DNA of 22,004 nt from RUG626 sp051866775 (GTDB lineage Bacteria > Bacillota > Clostridia > Oscillospirales > Oscillospiraceae): contig JBJDXR010000002.1 of NCBI GenBank assembly GCA_051866775.1, forward strand, positions 1-22,004. Direction: 5' to 3'. Under the pieces are notes generated by a model. That model saw only the letters and a list, made by a program, of their open reading frames with translations. It did no database searches and was not told the DNA's origin. Position numbers and translations under genes: made by a program. Shown piece after piece: positions 8,048 through 15,004 of the stretch (position 1 is its first letter; every line of letters begins with the position of its first letter).

Positions 8048-8098
8048 AAAGTAAAGGAACCGCTTTTGTATATCCGGCAAAAGCGGTTCCTTTACTTT
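8048..8098 (-). terminator. terminator-like hairpin after the XRE regulator gene
   Basis: The perfect 21-bp stem has arms at 8048-8068 and 8078-8098 and a 9-nt loop. It lies 56 nt past the stop of the leftward regulator gene and before the peptidase promoter. The T-tract is short and interrupted on both strands, but the stem length favours termination. Confidence 0.65.
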
Positions 8099-8153
8099 AT
8101 TACACCTGCCGCGCAGCGGCTAGCTTATGCAGACGCATTTAATCCCGGGTTTC

Positions 8154-8387
8154 TTAAAGCCAGTCCGCCTTGCCTCCCTCGCGTGTAACGATTATGCTGT
8201 TTAGGGATGTACCAAGTGTTTTCGCCAGACTGGATAGTACTTTTATTGAGGGATTTGCGGCTCCGTGCTCGATAGAGCGCAGGTAAGATACGCTCACATC
8301 GGAATTTAGAGCTAGCTGTTCCTGTGATATTCTTTTCTCTTTGCGTATTGATACAATATTGCAGCCCATCTCCTCATTGATTGACAC
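8154..8387 (-). CDS. small XRE-family transcriptional regulator
   Basis: This is a 77-residue protein that consists of one Cro/CI-type helix-turn-helix domain. It begins SIRKEKRISQEQLALNSDVS, continues with the recognition region VSYLRSIEHGAANPSIK, and ends in helix V (LSSLAKTLGTSLNSII). Such single-domain proteins bind DNA as dimers. The start is GTG at 8387 with GGGGGTG five bases upstream; the internal ATG has no usable spacing from its purine run. No toxin or other partner gene is adjacent, and no operator was recognised. It may regulate itself or the neighbouring peptidase, but nothing in the sequence shows a target. Confidence 0.85.
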   Translation of the reverse strand: MSINEEMGCNIVSIRKEKRISQEQLALNSDVSVSYLRSIEHGAANPSIKVLSSLAKTLGTSLNSIIVTREGGKADWL

Positions 8388-8793
8388 AAAAACACCCCCA
8401 TTCCGTTTAGGAGAGATTTTTTAAGTTGCCAGTAATATAACAGCAAAGACTTTCTTACATGCGGTGAACTGCAGCCACTCTCACTTATAATGATCATATT
8501 TTGGCACACCACATATTTTTCAAGGCGCACCGGGCGGCGCTGCGTCTCGCATCTTATGGATTATAAAGGCATTAATACATCGCATATGAAAAAAATGTCT
8601 ATATAATAAATATGTCCGAAAAGGCGCAATTGGTGACAAGTTTTTTTAATTTCTTTTTTCTCCCAAATTACAACGTCATGGCCTTTATTATCTGTGTCAA
8701 GCACTGAGGTATGGCGGCTCTGTGCCTTTTCCGTTAAACATATAAGCAGAGTTCAAGCTTTGCGGCAAAAAAGTTCAAACTATCTGAGTATAA
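8388..8793. other. gene-free stretch
   Basis: These 406 bases between the XRE gene and the next terminator hold no ORF with a ribosome site and recognisable product. The only long frames overlap the regulator antisense or out of frame. The stretch is AT-rich at 8581-8690 with a T-run at 8641-8647. I found no convincing promoter with both hexamers for the XRE gene; TTGCTG with TAAAAA near 8415-8445 on the minus strand is the best weak candidate. Confidence 0.5.
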
Positions 8794-8837
8794 ATAAAAC
8801 AGACCGTTTTGCTGTATTGCAAAACGGTCTGTTTTAT
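8794..8837 (-). terminator. rho-independent terminator of the metallo-hydrolase gene
   Basis: The perfect 19-bp stem has arms at 8794-8812 and 8819-8837 and a 6-nt loop. On the minus strand it ends in TTTTATTTAT. It lies 34 nt after the stop of the leftward gene. Confidence 0.8.
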
Positions 8838-8870
8838 CGCGGCATTGCTGCCGATATTCAATTTATTATT

Positions 8871-9893
8871 TCAGTGCTTTAATGCCGACGGAACTAACGG
8901 CGGCGCCTTATCAAACACCTGATAGGCCATAACAGAAAAGCCCTTTATGTATTTATACTTGCGCACCGAGGGTGCGCCCCCGTTGGGGCTTACGGTGCTC
9001 ATCTCATAGTCGTAGTTATGCTCCGGATCTTTAAGAACCTCGTCAAGCGCGTCAAGGATGTCGGTCATGAGGTTTGACTCCAAATTACACATAAAATGCA
9101 TTGGGAAAATGTAGTCATACTCATCCATTCTGTCCACAAGCTTTCTCACGCACTCCCTGTACTTATAGAGCGAGCACTCCTCTATCGGGTAGCTGACGGA
9201 GCCGCACCCTGAGACATCCGAACAGATATTATCACCGGGGAAAAGAATTCTGTTCGCTTTATCAAGATACATTGACGCGCCGGCTCCGCCATGTCCGTTG
9301 GAGTTTATAAGCTCGATCTCATAGCCGTCTCCCAGATCCCATGTGAAGCCGTCAGGGACGCCGACTATCTCGTAGGGCTTAAATTTCGGCAGGTCCTCCC
9401 TATCAAATTGGAGCCATATGTTATTCCCATCCTTATCGAAAAGATAGTCCCACATATGCTCGTTTTGTGCCTGAAGCAGCGGGACAAGCGCCTCATGGCA
9501 GCAGACCCTTTCAAAACGGCAGTTTCCAAAGGCATGGTCAAAGTGGTCGTGTGTATTTACCACTATTATCTCCTTTCCGCCGCTGAGCTTGTCTACCACC
9601 CCTTTGATGTCCCCAAGGCCGTAGGCCGTGTCGATGAGAAAGCACTTCTCCGGGCCTATGGTGAGCCACATCCACACGTCGCCCGCGCCGTCGCAGTTCT
9701 GATTAAACAACCCGTAAAGGTTATCCCGAAACTGATAGACCTCCACATAGGGGTTGCAGTCGAACACCTGGCATGGACGGTTTTCGCGCAGCTCCTTCAT
9801 ATACGCCCAGCTTATGTGATTCTGCCGTCCGCCCCAGAGTATGCGCTTTGCCTTTGACCTTCCGTTTATTGGATACATATACCCGCTCATCAT
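8871..9893 (-). CDS. metallo-beta-lactamase-fold hydrolase
   Basis: The 340-residue protein has the MBL-superfamily metal-binding set: HDHFDH with H115, H117, D119 and H120, then H201 in NGHGGAG, D221 in FPGDN and H266 in FPMH. This is a complete binuclear zinc site. The N-terminal 40 residues and the C-terminal part (about 290-340) are not part of the core fold. No signal peptide is visible, so it is probably cytoplasmic. The substrate is unknown; the superfamily includes glyoxalase II, lactonases and phosphodiesterases. The start was chosen at 9893, 5 nt after AGGAG; the next ATG (9890) is an equal alternative, and the upstream TTG is inside the ribosome site region. TATAAT lies upstream on the minus strand at about 9931, without a good -35. 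Confidence 0.85.
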   Translation of the reverse strand: MMSGYMYPINGRSKAKRILWGGRQNHISWAYMKELRENRPCQVFDCNPYVEVYQFRDNLYGLFNQNCDGAGDVWMWLTIGPEKCFLIDTAYGLGDIKGVVDKLSGGKEIIVVNTHDHFDHAFGNCRFERVCCHEALVPLLQAQNEHMWDYLFDKDGNNIWLQFDREDLPKFKPYEIVGVPDGFTWDLGDGYEIELINSNGHGGAGASMYLDKANRILFPGDNICSDVSGCGSVSYPIEECSLYKYRECVRKLVDRMDEYDYIFPMHFMCNLESNLMTDILDALDEVLKDPEHNYDYEMSTVSPNGGAPSVRKYKYIKGFSVMAYQVFDKAPPLVPSALKH

Positions 9894-9908
9894 ATCAGCT
9901 CCTAACAA

Positions 9909-10332
9909 AAAATCTTATAGCTATATATGTATTATACACCCCATTGATTGATTTCGCCCAGTAAAAAATATAAAACAGATACAATGCCCATACTGCAGGA
10001 AAGTTCGTCCAGACGTCTCTGCGGCCATGTGCCGCACGTTTAAAACTCAGACAGTCTAAAGGCTTAAATTGCCCAGGCGGTTAAGTCAATGCATTTTTGA
10101 TATTAAATGACGTATTCCCCAGCTTTCTAAATATCCTGCCAGTCTGCATTTTTCTGTATTGCGCCGCCCTTAAAATGTTTCCCTTGCAGGTGTAAATTAG
10201 GGTACTGCTATATACCGCAGATTACCTGCACTAATCATATTATTTTTTAGCTTGAACGACCCGCTGAAATTGGTGCATCGTTAAACTCAGGTGGACAGGC
10301 TCGGTTCAAACCGCACCACTATTTTGCTTTAG
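9909..10332. other. gene-free stretch, possibly degraded
   Basis: No supported gene, RNA or strong hairpin is seen in these 424 bases. Stops are frequent in all frames. Because a broken permease gene follows directly, part of this stretch may be its eroded 5' portion, but I could not recognise any permease motif in it. Confidence 0.4.
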
Positions 10333-10719
10333 AATCAAACCTTCACAGAGACTGCAGGAAGTCTTTACAGGTACCTCTCATTCAGTAAAGCATTATTCCC
10401 GGTACTGTTTATAGTTGTGGGCCTGCTGTGCTTCGTCATCTCATGGCTCATGATAAGCGGCCGGAGAATGGAGTCTGCTGTCCTCGGCGGTCTGGTGCAT
10501 CAAAGAGCAGAGTGTTTCTGAGCTTTTTTCTTGAACATGGCGGACTCGGCGCGCTTGGGTGTATCCTTGGGGGCTGTACTCCTCGCCTTTGCCGGCCAGG
10601 GACTTATCAGGACGCCTGTGGCTGCCTTCTTCCTTATATACTATCTTTCCGGCTGCTCTCTGTGGGTGCTGGCCACGGGCCGTACGAACCTTATGAGCCT
10701 TCTCTCCGAACGGGAGTAA
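10333..10719 (+). pseudogene. remnant of an FtsX/MacB-type ABC transporter permease
   Basis: Three plus-strand frames join into one recognisable C-terminal permease end. Frame one (from 10333) reads a membrane helix, FPVLFIVVGLLCFVISW, then SGRRMESAVL. After an apparent 1-nt loss near 10492-10497 the second frame gives GASKSRVFLSFFLEHGG. After an apparent 1-nt gain in the G-run 10569-10573 the third frame gives GAVLLAFAGQGLIRTPVAAF and ends NLMSLLSERE, stop at 10719. This order (helix, cytoplasmic RRxE, LGASK, FLxEH, helices, short ARE/ERE tail) is the FtsX-like permease C-terminus. The N-terminal part and any ATPase partner are absent, so it is a decayed gene; sequencing error at the homopolymer could explain only one of the two shifts. 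Confidence 0.7.
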
Positions 10720-10833
10720 TATCTGCGGCCGTACTGCTAACTGTGCTGTCGGTGTTTTAGCTCCACACAGATCCATGTCATAAAGCCCGAAAATCCGGAA
10801 AATAAAATATCAGCCTCAATAAAAATACAGCAT

Positions 10834-10865
10834 AAAAAGGCGCAGGCAAAAGCCTGCGCCTTTTT
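10834..10865. terminator. bidirectional rho-independent terminator
   Basis: The perfect 14-bp stem AAAAAGGCGCAGGC has arms at 10834-10847 and 10852-10865 and an AAAA loop. T-runs lie on both sides. It lies 115 nt after the permease remnant on the plus strand and 200 nt after the MATE gene on the minus strand, so it can serve both. Confidence 0.8.
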
Positions 10866-11064
10866 AATAAAATGAAAAGAGAAGAAAAATGAAAAAAGAG
10901 GAAGAGGATAAAATAGCTTTATTGTCCTTTGGCTTAGCCGGCAGGAGGGGCCTGACGGCCTTTCTATCTTTCCTATGATTATAGGATACCGAGAATTTAT
11001 TAAATTTCCTAGGGAATCGTGTTACAAAAGTGTAAACTTCAAAGAAATTATTTTTGAATAAATG
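10866..11064. other. spacer between terminator and MATE gene
   Basis: This stretch has a purine-rich run (10870-10912), an imperfect 9-bp hairpin at 10937-10959 (GCCGGCAGG/CCTGACGGC) and a small inverted repeat TCCTAT-GATT-ATAGGA at 10971-10986. It contains no gene. The hairpins lie in the 3' region of the leftward MATE transcript. Confidence 0.4.
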
Positions 11065-12447
11065 TTACGTCTTTTCGATCGCCGTCTCGTTTTTGGATAT
11101 GCGCTTTATCCACTTGCCGCTGCGCAGCCGCCAGAAGCCCCAGCAACACTTGAGTATGGCGTCGATCTTAAGGCAGGCATAGACCAGGAAGGGCGGCAAG
11201 CCTAAGACCAGCCCAGCGGTATATCCAAGGGGGATGGATGCGCACCAGAGGAAGATGCAATCGCCCACGACCAACGCCTTCGTGTCGCCGCCGCCTCGAA
11301 GCACGCCCTTAGTGGTTATACTGTTTGCGCAGTCGAATATAACCACTATCGCGATGGCGCTCATAAGCTGGCGGAATATAGCCGCCGTGGCAGGGGTCAT
11401 TTCGTAGATCTTGATAACAGGGGCGATAGCCAGCAGCACCATACAGGAGGCAATGACGCCAAGGAACAAGCCCAATCCGAAGAACGCGTAGCCCTGCTCC
11501 CGAACCTCCTTCACACGGCCTTCGCCCAGGTTGTTGCCAACAATAACCGCCGAGGCCTGGCTTATTCCGCCTGAGAATGTAGTCAGAAGCCTTGTGACCA
11601 CGGCGACCACCGCGTTTGCGGCGATAAAGCTCTCTCCCATGCGGCCGATTATCATGCTGATTGCGCTTTCCCCTATGGCCAAAAGTCCGTCACTTGCCAG
11701 GACCGGCAGACTCACCTTTATATATTCGGGAAGCTGGCTTTTGACGCTGATAAACAGGTGCTTAAGGCGGTAGCCGACGCTCTTATCTATAAATACAAAA
11801 TATCCAAAGATAAGTGAAAACTCAACAAAACGCGCTATAAGCGTAGCCAGTGAAGCACCGGCAATTCCCATCTCGGGAAAACCGAACTTTCCGAAGATCA
11901 GGACATAGTTTCCGCCCACGTTAAAAAAGAATATAACTATGGATGCAAAAAGCGGTATTTTGACTTTCCTGACACACCGGAGGATTATGGTGCAGTTCAG
12001 CGACAACCCATGGAAGAAGAAGGCCCATGCCGCAAATCGCAGATATTTAACGCCGTAATGTATTACCTGCTCCTCGTCGGTGTAAATGCGCATTATCTGC
12101 TCCGGAAAAAAGAGCGAAGCTGCGGTAAAAATCGACGCCAGCACCAGGCAGATACGAAACATGATGGTTATCGTCTTGCGCATGGACGGAATATCCTGCA
12201 TCCCCCAAAAACGGGATGAAAGTACCGATGCGCCCATGGAAAGTCCCATGCAGAAGGTCTGGAAAACGGAAACGAACTGTGTTGCCAGAGACGATGCCGC
12301 CAGCTGTGTCTCACCCAACCGGCCTATCATGGCCGTATCGATCAGGTTAACGCCAATGGTTATGAGGTTTTGCAGCACTATTGGTATGGCCATAACCGCC
12401 ACTGTCTTATAAAAATGTATGTCCCGGTAAATAAATTTGGTTTTCAC
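11065..12447 (-). CDS. MATE family multidrug/sodium antiporter
   Basis: This is a membrane efflux protein of the MATE family, 460 residues with about twelve predicted helices. The N-terminal MATE repeat starts at VAVMAIPIVLQNLITIGVNL with the family's DTAMIGRLG, and the second repeat starts near KVSLPVLASDGLLAIGESAI. The motif TKGVLRGGGDTK near residues 383-394 is typical of the family. Such pumps export cationic drugs or metabolites with Na+ or H+. The start is GTG at 12447, with AGGAG nine bases upstream. It has its own leader (12448-12613) and is separated from the second MATE gene by that gene's terminator, so it is not in the same operon. The tail is basic (KWIKRISK). Its substrate is not predictable. 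Confidence 0.9.
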   Translation of the reverse strand: MKTKFIYRDIHFYKTVAVMAIPIVLQNLITIGVNLIDTAMIGRLGETQLAASSLATQFVSVFQTFCMGLSMGASVLSSRFWGMQDIPSMRKTITIMFRICLVLASIFTAASLFFPEQIMRIYTDEEQVIHYGVKYLRFAAWAFFFHGLSLNCTIILRCVRKVKIPLFASIVIFFFNVGGNYVLIFGKFGFPEMGIAGASLATLIARFVEFSLIFGYFVFIDKSVGYRLKHLFISVKSQLPEYIKVSLPVLASDGLLAIGESAISMIIGRMGESFIAANAVVAVVTRLLTTFSGGISQASAVIVGNNLGEGRVKEVREQGYAFFGLGLFLGVIASCMVLLAIAPVIKIYEMTPATAAIFRQLMSAIAIVVIFDCANSITTKGVLRGGGDTKALVVGDCIFLWCASIPLGYTAGLVLGLPPFLVYACLKIDAILKCCWGFWRLRSGKWIKRISKNETAIEKT

Positions 12448-12535
12448 GTAACACTTCTCCTGATTTTTTATTGGGGACTCCGGACAGGACCCGAGGTCTT
12501 CCGGAAAAGCAGCACCGTATGCAGCTGCGCAGCCG

Positions 12536-12581
12536 CGCCGCCTGCGGAGCAGGCCGTGGACCGGCCCGGCACGAGGCGGCG
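12536..12581 (-). promoter_or_regulatory. GC-rich structured element upstream of the MATE gene
   Basis: An outer stem of 8 perfect bp (12536-12543 with 12574-12581) encloses an inner hairpin of 5 bp (12552-12556 with 12562-12566). An alternative hairpin CCTGC-GGA-GCAGG at 12541-12553 competes with both. It stands out in GC content from the AT-rich start of the spacer. It lies 90-130 nt upstream of the GTG, so it is in the leader if transcription starts near the AT-rich 12583-12612. It could also be decayed coding sequence. No known riboswitch class is recognised. Confidence 0.35.
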
Positions 12582-12613
12582 TATAGTGGGGAATAATAAA
12601 ATGTTATTTAAGT

Positions 12614-12650
12614 TATAAAAGCCCGCCGGAATTTCCGACGGGCTTTTATA
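12614..12650 (-). terminator. rho-independent terminator of the tetR-MATE operon
   Basis: A 37-nt near-perfect inverted repeat has arms pairing over 17 positions with one mismatch (12626/12638). On the minus strand it ends in TTTTATAACTT. It starts 7 nt after the MATE stop. Confidence 0.85.
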
Positions 12651-12656
12651 TTCCTG

Positions 12657-14033
12657 TCAGTCGCTGTCTTTAACTACATATTTTCTGGTTTTCCAGGTGC
12701 CGGTCAAATAATAGATCGAGCCTAGGACAAAAGGTGTAAAGCCCGCGATAGCGTCGCCGAACCAAAGCCCCACATAGCCCAGATCAAACACAAACGCAAG
12801 AAGCACGGCAAGACCGATACGCATTATTATGCCGTCCAGAAGGGCACAAATGAAGTTTATTTTGTAGTTGCCGCTGCCGTTTATAAGGGCGTTCATCGGC
12901 GAGCGGAGCGCGGTGGAGGCAAATATGACATAGGCGACAGGTACGAACTGCATGGCGATCACCATGTTCAGGTCATCGGCAAACAGTGAAAATATCTGCT
13001 CAGGGAAGAAGAACATTACTGCCGCAAGGATCAGGGAAATGGAGATCGTTATTGTAAACGAAGTAACCAGTATCTTCGTTACACGGTTATACTTCCCCGC
13101 GCCGATGTTCTGCCCCACCATTGAGGAGCCTGCGGTGTTTATGGAGTTTGAGATAAGGTTTGCGATGTTGTTTATCTTGTGGCCTATTCCCGCGACCGCG
13201 GAGACCTCCACACCGTAGGAGTTGATCCAGGAGTTTACAAACAGCTTTGAAAACTGTACGGACGCCTGCTTTATTGCCATCGGAAGGCCCAGCTTTAAAA
13301 GCCTGCCGAGCATCTCCTTATCAATCCCGAAGCAGGATAAGCTTATATGGAAGCCGAGGGTGTCACGCTTCCTTATGAGGAATATCACGGCGCTTATGAA
13401 GCTGAAGGTCTGGCCTATTACGGTGGCAAGCGCGGCGCCGAAGGCTCCAAGCGCCATGTACTTAACAAACACTATATCGAGGATTATGTTTATAATTGCC
13501 GCCATACTTATGAATATAAAGGGGTGTTTTGAATCGCCCATGCCTCGGAGGATGGCGCTGACGACATTGTAGCCGTAGATGAATATAAGCCCCACGGTGC
13601 AGGTCACAGAGTAGGACAGCGCCTGAGAAAATGACGCCTCAGGAGTATTCATAATCTGCAAAAGCTGTGTGCGGAAGATCAGCCCCAAAACCGTAAAACC
13701 AATGGCGACCAGGCCGAGGAAGGTGCACATGGTTCCAACGAACCGTCCCACCTTTTCACGCTGGCCCGAGCCGATCAGCTGGGACATTATGACCTGTCCG
13801 GCATTTGCAAAGCCTATGGAGAGGAATGTCAAAAACGAAGAAATGTCGCCGCCGATAGATACCGCAGAAAGGCCTACCTGACCGACAAATTTTCCGACGA
13901 CCATCATGTCTACCATATTGTAGACGACTTGAAGAAGATTTGACAGGAACAGCGGCGTCGCAAATACTATCAGCTGCTTTGCCACATTGCCATTGGTGAA
14001 GTCCCTAATCATTGTTTTTTGACTGCTGCTCAT
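12657..14033 (-). CDS. MATE family multidrug efflux transporter, regulated by the adjacent TetR
   Basis: This is a second MATE protein, 458 residues, and closer to the NorM/DinF-type clostridial group than the neighbour. It begins DFTNGNVAKQLIVFATPLF, followed by QVVYNMVDMMVVGKFVG. The second half repeats the pattern (LGLPMAIKQASVQFSKLFVN). It has about twelve predicted helices and normal length. It overlaps the tetR stop by four bases (ATGA), and its AGGAGG ribosome site lies inside the end of tetR, so the two genes are translationally coupled. This arrangement predicts induction of the pump when the TetR ligand is present. The two MATE genes are clearly diverged from each other, so this is not a recent duplication. 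Confidence 0.92.
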   Translation of the reverse strand: MSSSQKTMIRDFTNGNVAKQLIVFATPLFLSNLLQVVYNMVDMMVVGKFVGQVGLSAVSIGGDISSFLTFLSIGFANAGQVIMSQLIGSGQREKVGRFVGTMCTFLGLVAIGFTVLGLIFRTQLLQIMNTPEASFSQALSYSVTCTVGLIFIYGYNVVSAILRGMGDSKHPFIFISMAAIINIILDIVFVKYMALGAFGAALATVIGQTFSFISAVIFLIRKRDTLGFHISLSCFGIDKEMLGRLLKLGLPMAIKQASVQFSKLFVNSWINSYGVEVSAVAGIGHKINNIANLISNSINTAGSSMVGQNIGAGKYNRVTKILVTSFTITISISLILAAVMFFFPEQIFSLFADDLNMVIAMQFVPVAYVIFASTALRSPMNALINGSGNYKINFICALLDGIIMRIGLAVLLAFVFDLGYVGLWFGDAIAGFTPFVLGSIYYLTGTWKTRKYVVKDSD

Positions 14034-14623
14034 AATACCTCCTGTATATTTGGATTTGTGTGCTTTTCCAATAAGCCTTTCAGCATATATAGAAACCCCT
14101 GAACCATCGCATCAAAGCTTTGCTGTGACGAAATCGTTCCGTAATGCATAAAATCGGCTCGCTCAAGGGTCACAAAGCCATGAAGGGCGGAGCGGAGCGC
14201 ACGGAAAAAGTTCGTTGCAACGTCTGGGTCTATGCCGCTGTTCATTATAAGCTCGCGAAGTGGCGACAGGCCCACGATGAACGGCCGCGCAGCGTCACCG
14301 TGAGGGATGCTTATGATCACGTTGTAAAGCTCCGCATTTTGCATGGCAAACTCCCGGTAGGCATAGGCGGCGGAGACGATCGCGGAGTCCCTGTCCTTGC
14401 CGGAGATCGCCTCGGCTATGGCGGCGTTTAACCGCTGCCCGGAGTCGGCGGCTATGGCGGCCTTCAGATCGTTTATACCGCCTATGTGGTTATAAAGGGC
14501 AGGCGGCTTGACATCAAGCCTTTCGGCCAGCTCACGCAGGGACATGTTTTCCCAGCCCTTTTCGGCAACTATTGCGGAGGCTTCCTTTACTATAGCCTCC
14601 TCTGTAAGACCTTTGCGAGGCAT
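14030..14623 (-). CDS. TetR family transcriptional regulator of the MATE pump
   Basis: The protein is 197 residues from the chosen start. The N-terminal TetR domain is at about 5-52 with helix-turn-helix SLRELAERLDVKPPALYNHI (28-47). The C-terminal ligand-binding part (about 75-185) is helical and contains FVTLERADF, a pattern seen in TetR proteins of the WHG/TetR_C_33 type. It would repress its own operon and be released by a drug-like ligand. The AGGAGG lies 6 nt before the ATG at 14623 and touches the ATG at 14629, so the shorter start was chosen. Two operator-like repeats cover its start point, and it is followed without a gap by the MATE gene. Confidence 0.9.
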   Translation of the reverse strand: MPRKGLTEEAIVKEASAIVAEKGWENMSLRELAERLDVKPPALYNHIGGINDLKAAIAADSGQRLNAAIAEAISGKDRDSAIVSAAYAYREFAMQNAELYNVIISIPHGDAARPFIVGLSPLRELIMNSGIDPDVATNFFRALRSALHGFVTLERADFMHYGTISSQQSFDAMVQGFLYMLKGLLEKHTNPNIQEVL

Positions 14624-14643
14624 TGGCATCCTCCTAGCAGGAA

Positions 14644-14671
14644 ATTAACACGATTAATTAACACCATTAAT
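14644..14671. promoter_or_regulatory. tandem operator for the TetR regulator
   Basis: Two 15-nt elements, ATTAACACGATTAAT (14644-14658) and ATTAACACCATTAAT (14657-14671), repeat with a 13-bp period. Each has ATTAA/TTAAT inverted arms. They overlap the -10 box by two bases and cover the predicted start point, a position for repression. Confidence 0.7.
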
Positions 14672-14698
14672 TTTAGCACCTAACAATTTTTATGTCAA
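14670..14698 (-). promoter_or_regulatory. sigma-A promoter of the tetR-MATE operon
   Basis: On the minus strand TTGACA (14693-14698) and TAAAAT (14670-14675) are separated by 17 nt. The start point would fall near 14663, inside the tandem operator. Confidence 0.8.
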
Positions 14699-15004
14699 CA
14701 GCAAAGCCGGACCATAAATAAAAATATAATATCGTTCTGTAGATAATTAAGCTTATTTGCAAAAGGCCGGAAGTAAGCTAAATACTAATAAAAAGCTTTT
14801 AGAAGAGGGAGCCTGAAACGCCGTTAAATACAATTTCCTTTTTTATAAATGTATGATATTATACTTTTATATCCACTGAATTAAGGTAAACTGAACCACA
14901 TCGAGCTATTAATTTCCTCGGCGCGTTTTATGGCATAAACGGGTATAAAAGCCACTTGCGCAGCATTGGCAGTGAGCTTTATATAGAAAGATGAGGTAAA
15001 AAGC
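14699..15004 (+). other. upstream region of the GH3 gene
   Basis: This AT-rich spacer between the tetR promoter and the GH3 start has no gene. Candidate rightward promoter pieces are TATGATATTAT near 14852-14862 without a clear -35, and TTGCGC (14956) with TATATA 18 nt later. Neither is convincing. The GH3 ribosome site GAGG is at its end. Confidence 0.4.

Noticed and set aside
8154..8387. XRE protein as the antitoxin of a toxin-antitoxin pair
   Set aside because: No toxin-like ORF lies on either side on the same strand; the neighbours are terminators and unrelated genes.
10428..10760. 110-codon plus-strand ORF taken as an intact gene
   Set aside because: Only its middle part (about 23 residues) matches a permease; the flanks match in other frames, so it is part of a pseudogene.
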